Made by a program: the position numbers and the translations under genes. Shown here one piece after another: positions 12,001 to 22,805 of a DNA stretch of 64,000 nucleotides (positions are counted from its first letter, which is position 1; each line of letters opens with the position of its first letter). The notes below the pieces were generated by a model. The model made no database searches. It was not told where the DNA came from and saw only the letters and a list, made by a program, of their open reading frames with translations. The stretch comes from Apoda limacodes (lineage: Eukaryota; Arthropoda; Insecta; Lepidoptera; Limacodidae), in contig OX291562.1 in the NCBI GenBank assembly GCA_946406115.1, positions 1,952,001-2,016,000 of the forward strand, read 5' to 3'.

Positions 12001-12378
12001 AGTACAAACTAAGTTAAACCAACAAATTATGCAGGATGCAATTAATGCTATAATGGTTATTTTTCAGTCGTTGATTTTAAAAGTGTTGCTTCGATTCATT
12101 CGATTCATAAATAATAAGAAAATTGGAGAAGTCTTGAAATTGTATGTTTGTTTTAATGACATTGTTGATTTATTTACCCGTAAACGGTTTCACGTATGTA
12201 GGTGTTTCTTCAAGAACTCTGAGTAACAGACCGGGAGACAGTGTCACAAAATTTTGGGTCATTTGTACCAGTATGGCGGTTCTTCAGGGGTCTAACTACG
12301 TAATGACGAAAAGAAAAATGATGGTCATAGCGCTGTGCGCCCAATCGAGTGGGCGTAAGTCGAACGTGTCTGATATAA
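9005..12378. other. Long stretch without recognisable gene
   Basis: AT-rich non-coding DNA. It holds a poly-T run near 9220-9236, a cluster of CAGTAGATC-type short repeats (9859-9990), the second copy of a 50-bp inverted repeat (10263-10312) and one copy of a 120-bp direct repeat (11482-11601) whose partner is at 16301-16414. Short open frames at 12029-12226 and 12144-12413 have no recognisable domain, and part of the latter lies in the foldback arm. Confidence 0.4.
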
Positions 12379-12781
12379 CGAGTGTCGAACGATTTGTTCC
12401 ACAAAAATCCTAGTATTTTCCGATAGTCCATAAAAAAAAAGTAGGCGGTAGCGTAATGCCATACTTCTGCGGTGTGACTTACAGCCCGCCATACTGACGC
12501 GAAACGTTTTGCAAAAGAAAACAATTAACTCCCTTGGGGTATGACGGCCATTTGGAACTGTCCGAAAAGTATGGCATGGTGATTTTCGTGAATGGCTACT
12601 CGACGATGAATAGCTGTGCAAATGGTTGAATTGTTTTTTTTTTTTTAATAAATATGTTCGCGTCGGTAAGGCGGGCTATAAGTTACGCCGGAGAAGTATG
12701 GCATTACGCTACCGCCTACTTTTTTTTTATGGACTATCGGAAAATACAAGGATTTTTGTGAAACAAATCGTTCGACACTCG
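12379..12781. repeat. Foldback (long inverted repeat) element
   Basis: Left arm 12379-12503 and right arm 12657-12781 are reverse complements over about 125 bp with few mismatches. They share CGAGTGTCGAACGATTTG, TTTTCCGATAGTCCATAA and TAGGCGGTAGCGTAATGCC. A spacer of 153 bp separates them. A transcript on either strand would form a long hairpin. No transposase is encoded, so it is either a foldback-type MITE or an inverted duplication. Confidence 0.85.
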
Positions 12782-13000
12782 TATTTATCCGACTGCCTAT
12801 CATAAGACATAACTGAATGTTTTATTTTAATGTTAAATGTTACATAAGAATTTGTATAATAATATTATTATAATATGTATGTTACAGCAATATCATTTAA
12901 ATACTCAAATAATGATATTAATATAAGCATTAATCAATAATTAGTTGCTCTTATTTTATAGCACTTATTGAGAGATATACAGAGTATAAGTTGTGCATAG

Positions 13001-13275
13001 TTTTACTGTAAAATATTGTAAAAATTTAACTTGTTTATTGTTTTACTGTAATATATTGTAAAAAATTAACTTGGTTATTCTTTTACTCTAAAATATTGTA
13101 AAGAATATAACTTCTTCATTGTTTTACTGCAAATATTGTAAAAAATTAACTTGTTTTTTTTTTACTATAAAATCTTGTAAAGAATAGAACTTATTTATTG
13201 TTTTACTCTTAAATATTGTAAAGAAATATAAGTTAGTTTTTCTGTAAAATATTGTAAAAAAGAATTAACTTGTTC
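13001..13275. repeat. Minisatellite, about 40-bp unit
   Basis: About seven degenerate units of TTTTACTGTAAAATATTGTA plus an AAGAATTAACTTGTTTATTG-like spacer. TTTTACT starts near 13001, 13041, 13081, 13123, 13160 and 13201, with a last degenerate unit near 13237. Confidence 0.8.
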
Positions 13276-13449
13276 ATTATTATAAAAAAACTAAGTTAAT
13301 CATGTGTTTTAGTTTGTTTCCCTAGAATTTTATTGTAATTTAATTAATAAGGCTACTACCTAATTTACTAACATAATAATTTGCGAACATAAAAAAAACC
13401 AAATCAGACAGACAAACTTCTAAAACTTCTGTCTGCACTCCCTGGGCCC

Positions 13450-15408
13450 GTCTCAGTCACAGGAATTCCCTGTCCCGCACCCCGCATGTCCCGGGACATC
13501 CCGCGACCCCCGTGCCCTGCGCCTGCGCAGAGTGCTCCCGCACTTCTTGCGAAAAATAAAAACAAAATGAATTGCACAACCGCGCGCTCCGTCTCCATCG
13601 GCTATTTTAACACCAACGGTCTCTGTAACCAAAGAGAGGAATTGTCGGAATTCCTCTCGTCTCATAAACCGGACGTCTTCCTCATCCAGGAAACTTTTCT
13701 CATACCCGCTATCCGCACCCCTTCGATTGCGAACTATCACACCGTCCGTAATGACAGAACTGCCTTCCGTCTCGAAGGCACTCTCATCTATTTCAGACTC
13801 TCCCAGCATTGCTCCCCCATCGATCCTCCGCCCCCTACGAATTAAAAAGCATCCGCCTGCCGCTTAGCGATGACCGGCCATCATCCGATCTTCATTGCAT
13901 CGGTTTATCTCTCCTTTAAAAGACTTGCTGGAGAGCGACCTTCAGTCGCTCTTAAATTTAGGCGACATTCTTGCCGGCGACCTAAATTGCAAGCACCGCA
14001 GCTGGAACTCAAACACGGAGAGGCAGACTCTTCGACGATTTAGTTGACAGACTAAACTTTGACATCATCGCTCCCATGACACCCACTTACTTTCCCCATA
14101 ATACTCGGAACAACCCTGACGTGCTCGACATAGCACCTCTAAAGAATGTAAGGCTAAGTTTTCGCTCTATAGAGGTGCTTGACGAACTTGCCTCGGACCA
14201 TCGCCCCGTCCTCCTCCGATTAGGTTCCCCTTCGGACTCTCCTCCCGACACTAGAACCGTGACGGACTGGGATAAATTCGGGCAATTGCTTGAAAATCCC
14301 AGCTCGTCACATCTAGATCGCGTTCCCAATATAACCTCTTCCGCGACCAACTTAAACGTAGGTATCGACTCACTCACTAGCCACCTGACCGCCACCGTTG
14401 GCGAGTGCTGGTTGGTGATTATCACCACCTAATCCTGCCTCAGCACATCAGGTCGCTAATGACTGAGCGTAACGCGGCCCGCCGCAGACGCGATCGCGCT
14501 CCCACTATCGAAAATAAAGCTCGCTTCAACGACTTACACCGCCGTGTATGAACCGCTGTAGCTAAGCTTCGCGCCCAACGTTTCGTTGATCTGATGGAGA
14601 ATATTTCTCCTTCTCACCAAGCTTATTGGCACTTAGCCAGAGCTTTAAAATCAGACACCGCCAACTCACTCCCTCCGTTAACTCGTCCCAACAACGTTCC
14701 CGCGTTCAATGACGACAAAAAAGCGGATTGCCTAGCTTCTAGCCTCCAAGCCCAATGCCTTAAGCACACAGCCGTTCGATCCCGACCACTTGCGCGAGGT
14801 AGACGGCGAAGTGGAGCGCAGAACTTCTCTGCCCCCACATGACCCCCTGCCCCCAGTCACTTTCGACGAAGTCAAACAGGTCATCAAAGACCTACGCCCC
14901 CGTAAAGCCCCCGGTGCGGACGGTATTTCTAACGATATCCTAAAGCGCCTCACTCTTCCCCATCTCTGTCTTCTAGTAGCGATTTTCAACGCTGCTATCG
15001 AAAACTCTACGAACGTCTCCTCCTCGTTCGCCGACGGAACGCTATAGTCTCCAGAGGCATTTTAATAGACGACCCCGCATCACGGAACATATTCTCACTG
15101 TCTTTTAACAAGTATTAGGTAAGCCCCGTTACACGGGCGCTGTCTCCTCCGATGTAGCAAAAGACTTCGATGAAGTCTGCAGGGACCTACCTCATGTATG
15201 AGGTATCAAAAAGAACTCTCGCAATCGCAACCGCGTAATGGGGAACTCCCCTCCTGGCGCTGACTCACCTTCGGGTTCGAGACTCACGCTGGTCGCAGGG
15301 ACGACCCCAAGAGCGACAACCCAAGCCGAGGCTCCCTTCAGAGTCTCGCCCCAAGAGCCCGATGGAGCAGTAATGGCTGCAACTGCATGGTATGTTTAGA
15401 AAAAAAAA
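13450..15408 (+). pseudogene. Degenerate LINE, family K (endonuclease, partial RT, 3' UTR)
   Basis: The N-terminal AP-endonuclease reads SIGYFNTNGLCNQREELSEF, then FLIQETFLIP, at 13590-13700. The end of the domain (NNPDVLDIAPLKNVRLSF, then LASDHRPVLLRLG with a normal SDH motif) is at 14105-14230. The RT N-terminal block KQVIKDLRPRKAPGADGIS is at 14875-14930. RT palm and C-terminal parts are missing after about 15050. A 3' UTR containing GGGGAACTCCCCTCCTGGCG and CACCTTCGGGTTCGAGACTC (15238-15287) ends in an A run at 15400-15408. Frameshifts separate all blocks. The same 3' UTR recurs at 40740-41150 and 61392-61810. Confidence 0.8.
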
Positions 15409-16260
15409 CCGTTGTGGAGGAAAAGCTTGAGACTTGTGTCTCAAATCGAGACCACTCTGTCTAAGGTCTCCGACTGGGGACGGGACAACTTGGTCCGATA
15501 CAACCCTGCAAAGACGCGCGTTCACCACTAAGAAAACTCCATTCACTGTAGTCCCACTATTCCAGAATATTCACCACTCCATCTCCAAGAGCATTGGGAT
15601 CCTTGGTGTTGACATCGCCAGCTATGTTTGGTTCAAAAATAATTGGCAAGACTAGGTGAAGCTGGCGTTTAAAGAACTTGGTGTACTCAACACAGCGAAG
15701 CATAGTCTTTACGTCGGGGCAAAGGTTGTTGCTTTACAAGTCGCAAGTTCGGCCTCATATAGAGTACTGCTGCCATCTCTGGGCAGGTGCACCCGCAGCT
15801 TGGCCCTTTTGACTCGGTTCAACGACGGGCTGTGAGTATTGTCGACGATCCCTGACTCACTTGCCGTATCGAGCCCTTAAGTTTGAGGAGAGGCTTTGCC
15901 TCCCTGTGTGTGTTCTACTGCTTGTACAATGGAACGTGTTCTGAGGAATTGTTCGAAATGATGCCCACGGCTTCATTCATTCATTCATTCATTCTCACAC
16001 TTTAGAACCGAAATGGTCGCGTCGCGTACAGTGCGTTTTCAGAGAAACTTTCTCCCGCAAACGCTTGGGTTGTGGAATGAGCTCCCTGCCAAGGTTTTCT
16101 CCAAGGACTACAGTATAGGGTTCTTTAAGAAAGAAGTTATTAGATTTTTGAAGGGTCGGCAACGCGAGATGATACCCCTGGTATTGCAAGCGTCCTTAGG
16201 CTACGGTGACCGCTTACCATCAGGCTTGTTTGCCGCATTAGTAACTAAAAAAAAAAACAA
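15409..16260 (+). pseudogene. LINE family N fragment (RT C-terminus and 3' end)
   Basis: Collinear with the minus-strand copy at 35902-36770. It begins directly after the A tail of the family K element and includes TKKTPFTVVPLFQNIHHSIS-like coding at 15530-15590, ILGVDI, and the C-terminal block RTVRFQRNFLPQTLGLWNEL at 16020-16080 followed by FKKEVIRFLKGRQR. An ATTC-type microsatellite (five units) interrupts it at 15974-15995. It ends in a poly-A run (16247-16257). Several stops and a shift occur, so it is not functional. Confidence 0.8.
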
Positions 16261-16300
16261 AATGGGGCGCTGAAATCCGCCCTTTGTACCATTATTGTGC

Positions 16301-16414
16301 AATCACTCAGTAAGGTATCAACAAAACGCATTAGATCCACAAAAGCAAGTTTCTGAAACATATTATTTCAATCCTTAAGATGCTATAGTTTGCACAAGAA
16401 CGGCGTATTTACCG
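16301..16414 (+). repeat. Direct repeat partner of 11482-11601
   Basis: AATCACTCAGTAAGGTA..., AAAGCAAGTTT, CAATCCTTAAGATGCTATAG and AACGGCGTATTTAC match 11482-11601 in order and orientation with small indels. The two copies bracket the foldback, the minisatellite and both LINE fragments. Confidence 0.65.
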
Positions 16415-16494
16415 TTTATTGTAAACAGCACTACCAGCAGCACTGTGACAAATGATGACACTTACGCCTATCTACCCTATGTCTTATACTATGT

Positions 16495-16630
16495 AGCGTT
16501 GAACTTCTGGAGTGGAATGATGGGCATCAACCTAAATGACGAGCCCACCACCCACCTTCGGTTCGCCGATGACCAAGTCATGGCAAAATCGCTGGCAGAT
16601 ATTAATCGACTCATTTTGACTATAGGAACA
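16495..16630 (+). pseudogene. RTE-like reverse transcriptase palm fragment
   Basis: The translation contains MGINLNDEPTTHLRFADDQV followed by MAKSLADINRLI. HLRFADD is the catalytic YxDD-equivalent block as seen in RTE/BovB-type LINEs. Only about 45 codons of recognisable similarity survive and a stop follows at 16648. No neighbouring domains of the same element were found. Confidence 0.6.
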
Positions 16631-16811
16631 CCTACAGGAAGTGGCTAACTTGTGTCAAGAAAAATAGGTTTTTGCTCTAAAAACCTATACAAATTCAATG
16701 AAGCGATGAATTCAAAAATCCAAAGCTAAGCAAAGTGTTGGAAATCGCATAACATTTTTTAATCTAACTTAGTGTCTAAACAAAAATGTTTATGAACTAC
16801 ACTAGCTATAT

Positions 16812-17540
16812 CAGGGGTGCTCAAACTTGAACTGCTGGCGATCTACCTCAATATTGTTAGACTACGATCGATCGACTCTCAGAGGCAAGTATGTAAGTAT
16901 GTGTGATGCAGGATTGTCGTCTAGGTAGGGTGCATATGTACGTATATAGATATTAGTTTTACCGCACAATATGCATTTTTTAGTCAAGGTAGGTAAGTGT
17001 AGTTAACTATCTTCATTTCAAGAAATGCAGACTCGAATAAGTTGACCCAAACATTGCTGACAGTTGAACGGCGATCTGCCTTAAATTCGGATATTTATCT
17101 TCAGATATAAAAGACCAGAATTTTGTACCAGATGCTGTGGCTTTAAGATGTATATCTGTTGAAATCTGCAAAAACTCATTTTCAACAGAACATGAGTCCA
17201 TGTTAAATTGATTTGTTATTTCAGTAGCTAATATCTCAATGTTTTTACACGAAAAAAGATCTCGTTAATGTTGTGTTGTTTGCCAATTTACTGAAGTCTT
17301 AAAAACGTGTTTCGAATTGACCCAAAATATTTGATAATTCTGCCTCATAAATGATAATTCGACTGAGGAATCCATGCTTTAAAAGACGGAAATGTTTCAG
17401 ATCCTTTCTTTTCATTTCATCTATCATAAGTTGCAACTTACTTTTGAATGCGTTTATGGCGCTTATCATCTTAATAATAGTTTTTCCAAGATGACTTAGG
17501 CCGACTTGCGGAAGATTCAGGGTTAACTAAATAACTAAAC
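16812..17540 (-). pseudogene. hAT-type transposon remnant (transposase C-terminus and terminal repeat)
   Basis: Minus strand. The frame 17013-17201 reads NEFLQISTDIHLKATASGTK, then FWSF..EDKYPNLRQIAVQL, then FGSTYSS, the hAT dimerisation region of the ZBED/GTF2IRD2-like group. Weaker C-terminal transposase similarity with stops extends to about 17500. The plus-strand sequence CAGGGGTGCTCAAACT (16812-16827) fits the CAGGGGTG-type hAT terminal inverted repeat and marks the 3' end. The other terminus and the N-terminal zinc-finger half were not found. Confidence 0.65.
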
Positions 17541-18840
17541 TAAAATGTATAACAAGATAACTCGTCAATTGTCTTGCAGAAGCAGAATGTTAACTATTTC
17601 TCAGAAGTGACAACATAATAAAAAAAAATGTTATAAACCGCCTAAATAAGAAATTCCTGCATAAGTATATATGGGTCTCGCTCTCTCTTGTTACAAACAA
17701 TAAATCTATCTCTTTTTACAATATCTGTTATTCTTCTACAATGAACTTTCAAAGATAATACTTTATTATGTCGTCCTTCGACTCCTTCGTGACGTCATAC
17801 AGCCGAACGCCAGATGTTTATGAATGATGTTTTAGGAATGAAGATGCTTTTAAAAATTGTGTTATTCCATGTTTTGCATTATACGCATACGTAGATACTC
17901 AGTCTGTCGGTTTATTCACTACACACTTATTTAATTTGAATTGTGCAAGTAGAAAGTGTTAAAAATGGACCTACTAAAGATCTTGTCTTAACGCGTTCGT
18001 TCTTGCTCCATTTTTTTCTACGGTGGAGTCTTTGCCTATGTGTATGTGTTGAATATAGAAAAAAAACCGAGGTACCTTGAATGCCTGCAGGCAGCAGAAG
18101 CAAAAATAATGAACCTCTGAATTCAGTGTACATACTTATAATTATAATCTGAGAATAGTGAGTAAAAGTTTTGTTTTCTCATACTTTTAAAATACCAAAA
18201 CACTTTGTTCTTGCACAGTTCTATTAAAATGGTTTTAGTAAATGTATTCGTCAGAAAATTAAATTTTATCTACCTACTTACCTATTTATAGTTATAGGTA
18301 CCTACTCATGGTCGAAAAATAATATAAATTTAACCAGAAAATCGATATCAAAACGAATTTAATTTAAAAATGTTGGAGCAATATGGCGGAGTTAGCGACT
18401 TAACCCTCCGATGGATGCGGGTTAAATTTTTAATATTTAACTCGGCAGTGACCCGGGTTAAGTAGTAGCGAAAGACAAATATGACTTTGACTCAGGTTAA
18501 CTTTATAACTTGACAAAAATGGCGCTAACCCTGAGGAGCGCAAGTGGCCCTTATACGTCGGAGTGTTGCGAATCATTTTCCTATCAATGTGTGTGTAAAT
18601 CAATCCCTATTTAGTCAGAGGTAAATCAGCTAATACGACTATCATTTTTACATCTGTGTGCGTAATTTCGGTGTTACCAACCTTAAAGTGATTACCACGC
18701 ATAGGAGTGTTCTTACTTTTATTCGGTACTTCAATTTATTATCACTTTCGATGACCCCCTGTGGTGACACATTATTTTGAGATAGAACGTAAGCCGTTGA
18801 TACGAAGGTAGCAATGTGCTAACCATGACCATGTAATTCA
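17541..18840. other. No gene recognised
   Basis: Non-coding, AT-rich DNA. A slightly less AT-rich patch at 18390-18560 contains repeated GTTA/TTAACCC-like words (for example CTTAACCCTCCGATGG and GACCCGGGTTAAGTAG) and may be an old element, but I cannot classify it. Confidence 0.35.
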
Positions 18841-18844
18841 TGTT

Positions 18845-19612
18845 AAAACATGTTAAAAAGTATGTTCCAAATATTATATAAACCAAAATACCTAAATATA
18901 AAATTTATTTGGCGTAGAGAAGACAACGTGCGGAGTATGAGAACCATTGACAGCGTATTAAAAATACCTCAGCACCGCACGACCGCTTTTCGAGGCAGTT
19001 TTAGATACTCGGCCACCAAGTGTTGGAACAATATACCTCCACCTATTCGCAATCTGAATAATTTAAAAACTTTTAAGTCAAAATTAAAAAGATATTTTTT
19101 GGAATTTCAAAAACAGAGTTTAATTTGCAGTGGCCAAAATCAACTCTCAAATATAATTCTTGCCAAGTTATAGTAAGGTAATGATTTATATGTATATTTA
19201 TATATATATATGTATATGTATGTGTAAATGTATTTATATGCACGTATGTATAGATATGTTTATCTTATATGTATGCTCTGCTATATTTTTTAATTTATGT
19301 TTTATATTTATATGCAATTAGTTATCATTATAAGTAAGTATAATTATATATTTAACAATACACACGACTACAAGTCTCGCGGATACACCTACACCATGGG
19401 CGTCGCTGAAAATCAGCGCTGTAACACTCGTGTTGCAGCATATGCTGAGACGATGTCCAATTTTGGCATCATAGCACTCACAATATTCTGTATAGTCATG
19501 CTTTTAAATTTATTACTTTTTTGTTCGTATGTTTTAAATTTTTTGTATTTTTATGTTTTGTTTTATATTGTGTGTGTTTTCTGGTGCCAAATAAATGTCT
19601 GTCTATGTCTAT
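18845..19612 (+). pseudogene. LINE RT C-terminus and 3' UTR
   Basis: The frame 18850-19173 ends with TTAFRGSFRYSATKCWNNIP, then PPIRNLNNLKTFKSKLKRYF, the typical last domain of Jockey/CR1-type ORF2. The downstream 3' UTR carries ACACCATGGGCGTCGCTG and a clear end: CTGGTGCCAAATAAATGTC followed by a short TGTCTATG-like tail near 19612. A 5'-truncated insertion, unrelated in detail to families J, K and N. Confidence 0.7.
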
Positions 19613-19832
19613 ATACTGTAGTGCTCAAATATAGGAAAATGATTAATATAGGAAAAAGGAAATGTTGGCAAATTTATTTAAAAAAATTTACGAATTTATT
19701 CAAAAATTTATTTAAAGGAAATGTAGGTAAATTTTAATTTTAGTTGATCGTATAATAAATTAAGGTTGATACAAAGATTACGTTTAATTTAATTTTATTT
19801 ATTAATAATCATTTACATCGTTATTATCCATA

Positions 19833-20414
19833 TTAAAACTCCTTTTTTCTTCTGATGATTCTTCCTACTTCATCTTGTTGGCAAATTAAAACTTCTTCAA
19901 CTTTTAACGGCGCCGATGGGCCAATGTACCACAATGGTTCAAGTTTACTGGATTCATTTAATTGCCATCCACATTCCGTTGGTTCGTATAAAATACAAAT
20001 AGCTTCAGTAGCATTTTGCCACATAGAGTTTACAAACATAGTGCGTAAAATTTTTTGCATTAATGTTTTCCAACATGGAGGAATATTACTTGAATTGAAA
20101 TTTATTATACCTTTATAAAATTCTTCTTTGTCACATGTACTTGCAAAATTTTTTAAAAATTATTCAAATCTTGCAGCATTCACGTCATTATTGGTTATTT
20201 TATACATCTCATTTGTAAACCTTTGTACTGAATCTGTAATTTGTTTATTATTTATGTCTTCTGGATTCGTCAAATGCTCAAACATATTTTGGTATTCTTC
20301 ATTTTGTAAGCAGGCATACCAAGATATTTTGAAAACTGATATTAAAACGCGTAAAATAAAATAAAAAAAAAGAAATCCGTGATAACGGAGAAATTTTACC
20401 GCCTCTAATATCAT
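19833..20414 (-). pseudogene. TE-type ORF of unknown function, one in-frame stop
   Basis: About 190 codons in one minus-strand frame, broken by a single TAA at 20160-20162. The translation has RFTNEMYKITNNDVNAARFE, then (after the stop) an SNIPPC..L..ILRTMFVNSMW block, then CGWQLNESSKLEPLWYIGPS. The order FxxxMY - NxAR - PPC - R..F..SMW - GW - PLW resembles a family of uncharacterised proteins encoded by repeats in many arthropod genomes; that recognition is from memory and no catalytic motif is visible. It is followed by an AT-rich tail. It could be a relic of a larger TE protein or of a gene. Confidence 0.5.
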
Positions 20415-21255
20415 TTAAATAGGGTTGCGAACCCTTTCCGGCTAAAAAATGTTGGTCGGCCGATTTTTTCTAATTAAGTACAACATTTTGCACAAAATCA
20501 CCCATAGGAAAATCAAAATCCACGATGATGGTAAAACATTGAATGAATTTAACCATATATAATTTATTTAAATCATTACCGGCTAATAAAATCCAAGCCG
20601 ACCAAGCGCATTTTATACGTGTGAGTATAAACTATAAATTTTCATTAAAAATTTTAGAATCCGCGATGAAGGGTCTTTCAGGATTGCTGGCTCCCGGACT
20701 ATTACCCTTTGTTCCCGCATAGATAGATAGGTAGCTATAGATAAGATCTCTATATCAAATAGTTGTAAGATTGAATGTTTGTTTGTTGTGAATAAATAAA
20801 GTTAATACCCCGACTTTCCTTAGGATAGTTAAGTATTAGGTAGGTAAACAAATGTGAGAGTAGTTAGGTTCGCTTTTATAACCTATTGTTTGCCTTTATA
20901 TAAGTTAGACTTATACTGTGGGTTTTCCTGTGTAGTAAACCCATCGAGGAATGTATAAATCTTTATGCCGCGGCTTCGCCCGCGTAGATTAACGCAGGCT
21001 ACTTTGTAATTGTGAAACTTATGTTGTGTTATGTAAGTGACAAATGTAATTACGTGATAGGTAGATACAAACACTGCACCGTAGGTTTGTCTGATTAATT
21101 GTTCATATTCATGTACCTATGTGATAGCAAGTAGGTCTGTCTTAAGCATGCACAAACGTGTCTGTAGGTAAGTAGGGAACACATGAACACTGGCTAGCGC
21201 ATAAAATTGTAAGACAGAGATAGGTATACGAATGTGACAAGGATACATATACGAT
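20415..21255. other. No gene recognised; upstream flank of BEL-1
   Basis: Non-coding DNA. CCGCGGCTTCGCCCGCGTAG at 20971-20990 is a small hairpin of the kind found at the ends of Helitron-associated lepidopteran repeats. A short TAGATAGATAGG run lies near 20720. Confidence 0.35.
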
Positions 21256-21677
21256 CGCGACAAAAATAAAACTAAATGTGATTGGTCGCGGAAAATAAAA
21301 ACGATTGTGATTGGTCAGCGGGTCCGCCGGGGTGGGTATATAAGCGAGCGCGAAACCCGCTGATAAATTCCTGTCGCCTCGGAGATCGAGAAAGCCTCCT
21401 GAACAGGAGCAGAAGAAGAAGAATAAAACTGGAAAAAAGAAGAAGTTTTATTTTTAAGTGCGGTGTAAATTGTGTAAATAGTTGTTGTTAAGAAGATAGT
21501 GTTTGTGAATATTAGGGGCCACAATAAAGGTGGTTGCATTGTTAAATGACCGGGCGTTTTATTGTTTCTTCCTCAAACGTCGCACTGGCCCATCTCGGGA
21601 CCCTTTCAGTCGTAACGTCGGCTCTTTTGGGGGCCAGTGTGTACACGCCTATACAGTCCGCTGCTCGGTCTGTTACA
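21256..21677 (+). mobile_element. 5' LTR of BEL-1 (left boundary uncertain)
   Basis: Contains two GTGATTGGTC (inverted CCAAT) boxes, the TATA box TATATAAG (21337-21344), a polyadenylation-type CAATAAAGG near 21525, and ends GGTCTGTTACA at 21677. From the TATA box onward it matches the 3' LTR at 28975-29311 closely. Upstream of it the two LTRs differ, and a clean TGTTGCGG start is not visible here, so the U3 part has been rearranged in one of them. Confidence 0.75.
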
Positions 21678-21685
21678 ATTTTGCT

Positions 21686-21704
21686 TGGTCCTTGCGAGCC
21701 GGAT
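21686..21704 (+). promoter_or_regulatory. BEL-1 primer binding site
   Basis: TGGTCCTTGCGAGCCGGAT lies 8 bp after the LTR end. The equivalent BEL-2 position (56488-56508, minus strand) is TGGTCCTTCGGTAGCCGGATC. A second, similar GTGGTCCTCACGAGCCGGAT follows at about 21717-21736. The position and TGG start fit a tRNA primer site; the tRNA is not identified. Confidence 0.65.
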
Positions 21705-21809
21705 TGGGACAATTGCGTGGTCCTCACGAGCCGGATCGGGGCCATCAAGATGCTGTCGACGCGAAGCTAGACGAAGAGAGGTGAAGCTTCAGCAGTTCCT
21801 GAGTACGTC

Positions 21810-22805
21810 ATGTACGTGCACCAGCCGCGCTCTCCATCAGAAGTGACGGGTCAGGAAGGACTGGGGGCCGGTGAAAAAGTGCTCGAGTCAGCGCATACGG
21901 CCAAGGTCGGTGATTCATCGATCACATTCGACCCACGTCACGGTCTTCCGCAAAAGAAAATAGCCAAGATACAAGAGGACCTGATCAAGAAGCAACTGGC
22001 TGTCGACATCTCTGAAATCGATGAGGAGTCGTCCAGAGGGGGAAGTACCATCGACCCGTCCCTCGCCGCCGCGAGCGTTGATGTCTGGTTGCAGGACACC
22101 GGCATCAAAAAGGACACGCCGAGTGATGCGACCGTGCGACGGAGCCGACCAACGGAGGAGCAGGCACGAACTTCGACTCCGTGCGACGCCGCCCACGACG
22201 AGGTGACGCTGAGGACGTCGCGTCGCCGAGTAGAGGAGCGCAGGGATGGGCTAAGCCCCCCGCGCCCGTACCGCGCCGCTATGCGTGGGGACCATGTGAG
22301 CCGCCCGCGCCGCACCGAGCCGTGCAGGCAGGGCCCAGGCCCCCTGCACCCGCGCCGCGCCGAGATGCGCGGGGACTCGCCAAGCCCCTAGAGCCCGCGC
22401 CGCGCCGCTGAGCGTGGGGTTCCACCGAGCCCCCCGCGCCGCCGCTGCGAGCTCGCTGAGCCGCGGCGACACACCGAGGGCGCAATGACGAGCGCCACCT
22501 ACCGATCTCGCCGGGGCCCTGAGGACCGTGTCAGCGACGACAACGAGCCACGCCGCGACTGGCCCGAGCGGGGCGAGTATCACCGCCGCCCCCGCTCACC
22601 TCCCTGCACCCCTGCCGAGCGTAGGCGAAGCCGCGGCCGAGGTATAGAAGAGTTGGTTGAGGCGCTGTGGGACCTAGCGACGTCACGACCACAGCCGCCG
22701 CGTCAAGCCTTCGAGCTGCCCATCTTCAGTGGGGCGCCTACCGAGTGGCTGCCCTTCCGAGCTGCGTACCGGGACTCTGCCGCCCACAACCTCACGCCGG
22801 CGGAG
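21810..22805 (+). pseudogene. BEL-1 gag, N-terminal part
   Basis: First segment of the BEL/Pao Gag, which packages element RNA in particles. The first frame (21810-22391) has a charged helical segment KIAKIQEDLIKKQLAVDISE and a low-complexity Arg/Pro region with GC-rich tandem repeats of about 60 bp (22255-22440). After a frame break the capsid-like start (QAFELPIFSGAPTEWLPFRA at 22707-22766) matches BEL-2 Gag (QVFELPPFSGVPHEWLPFKA). The frame reaches 22805, where an LTR-like element is inserted; it resumes in register at 24790. Confidence 0.8.

Noticed and set aside
13404..13598. A short minus-strand protein over the start of LINE family K
   Set aside because: It overlaps the plus-strand endonuclease, is GC-biased and shows no motif.
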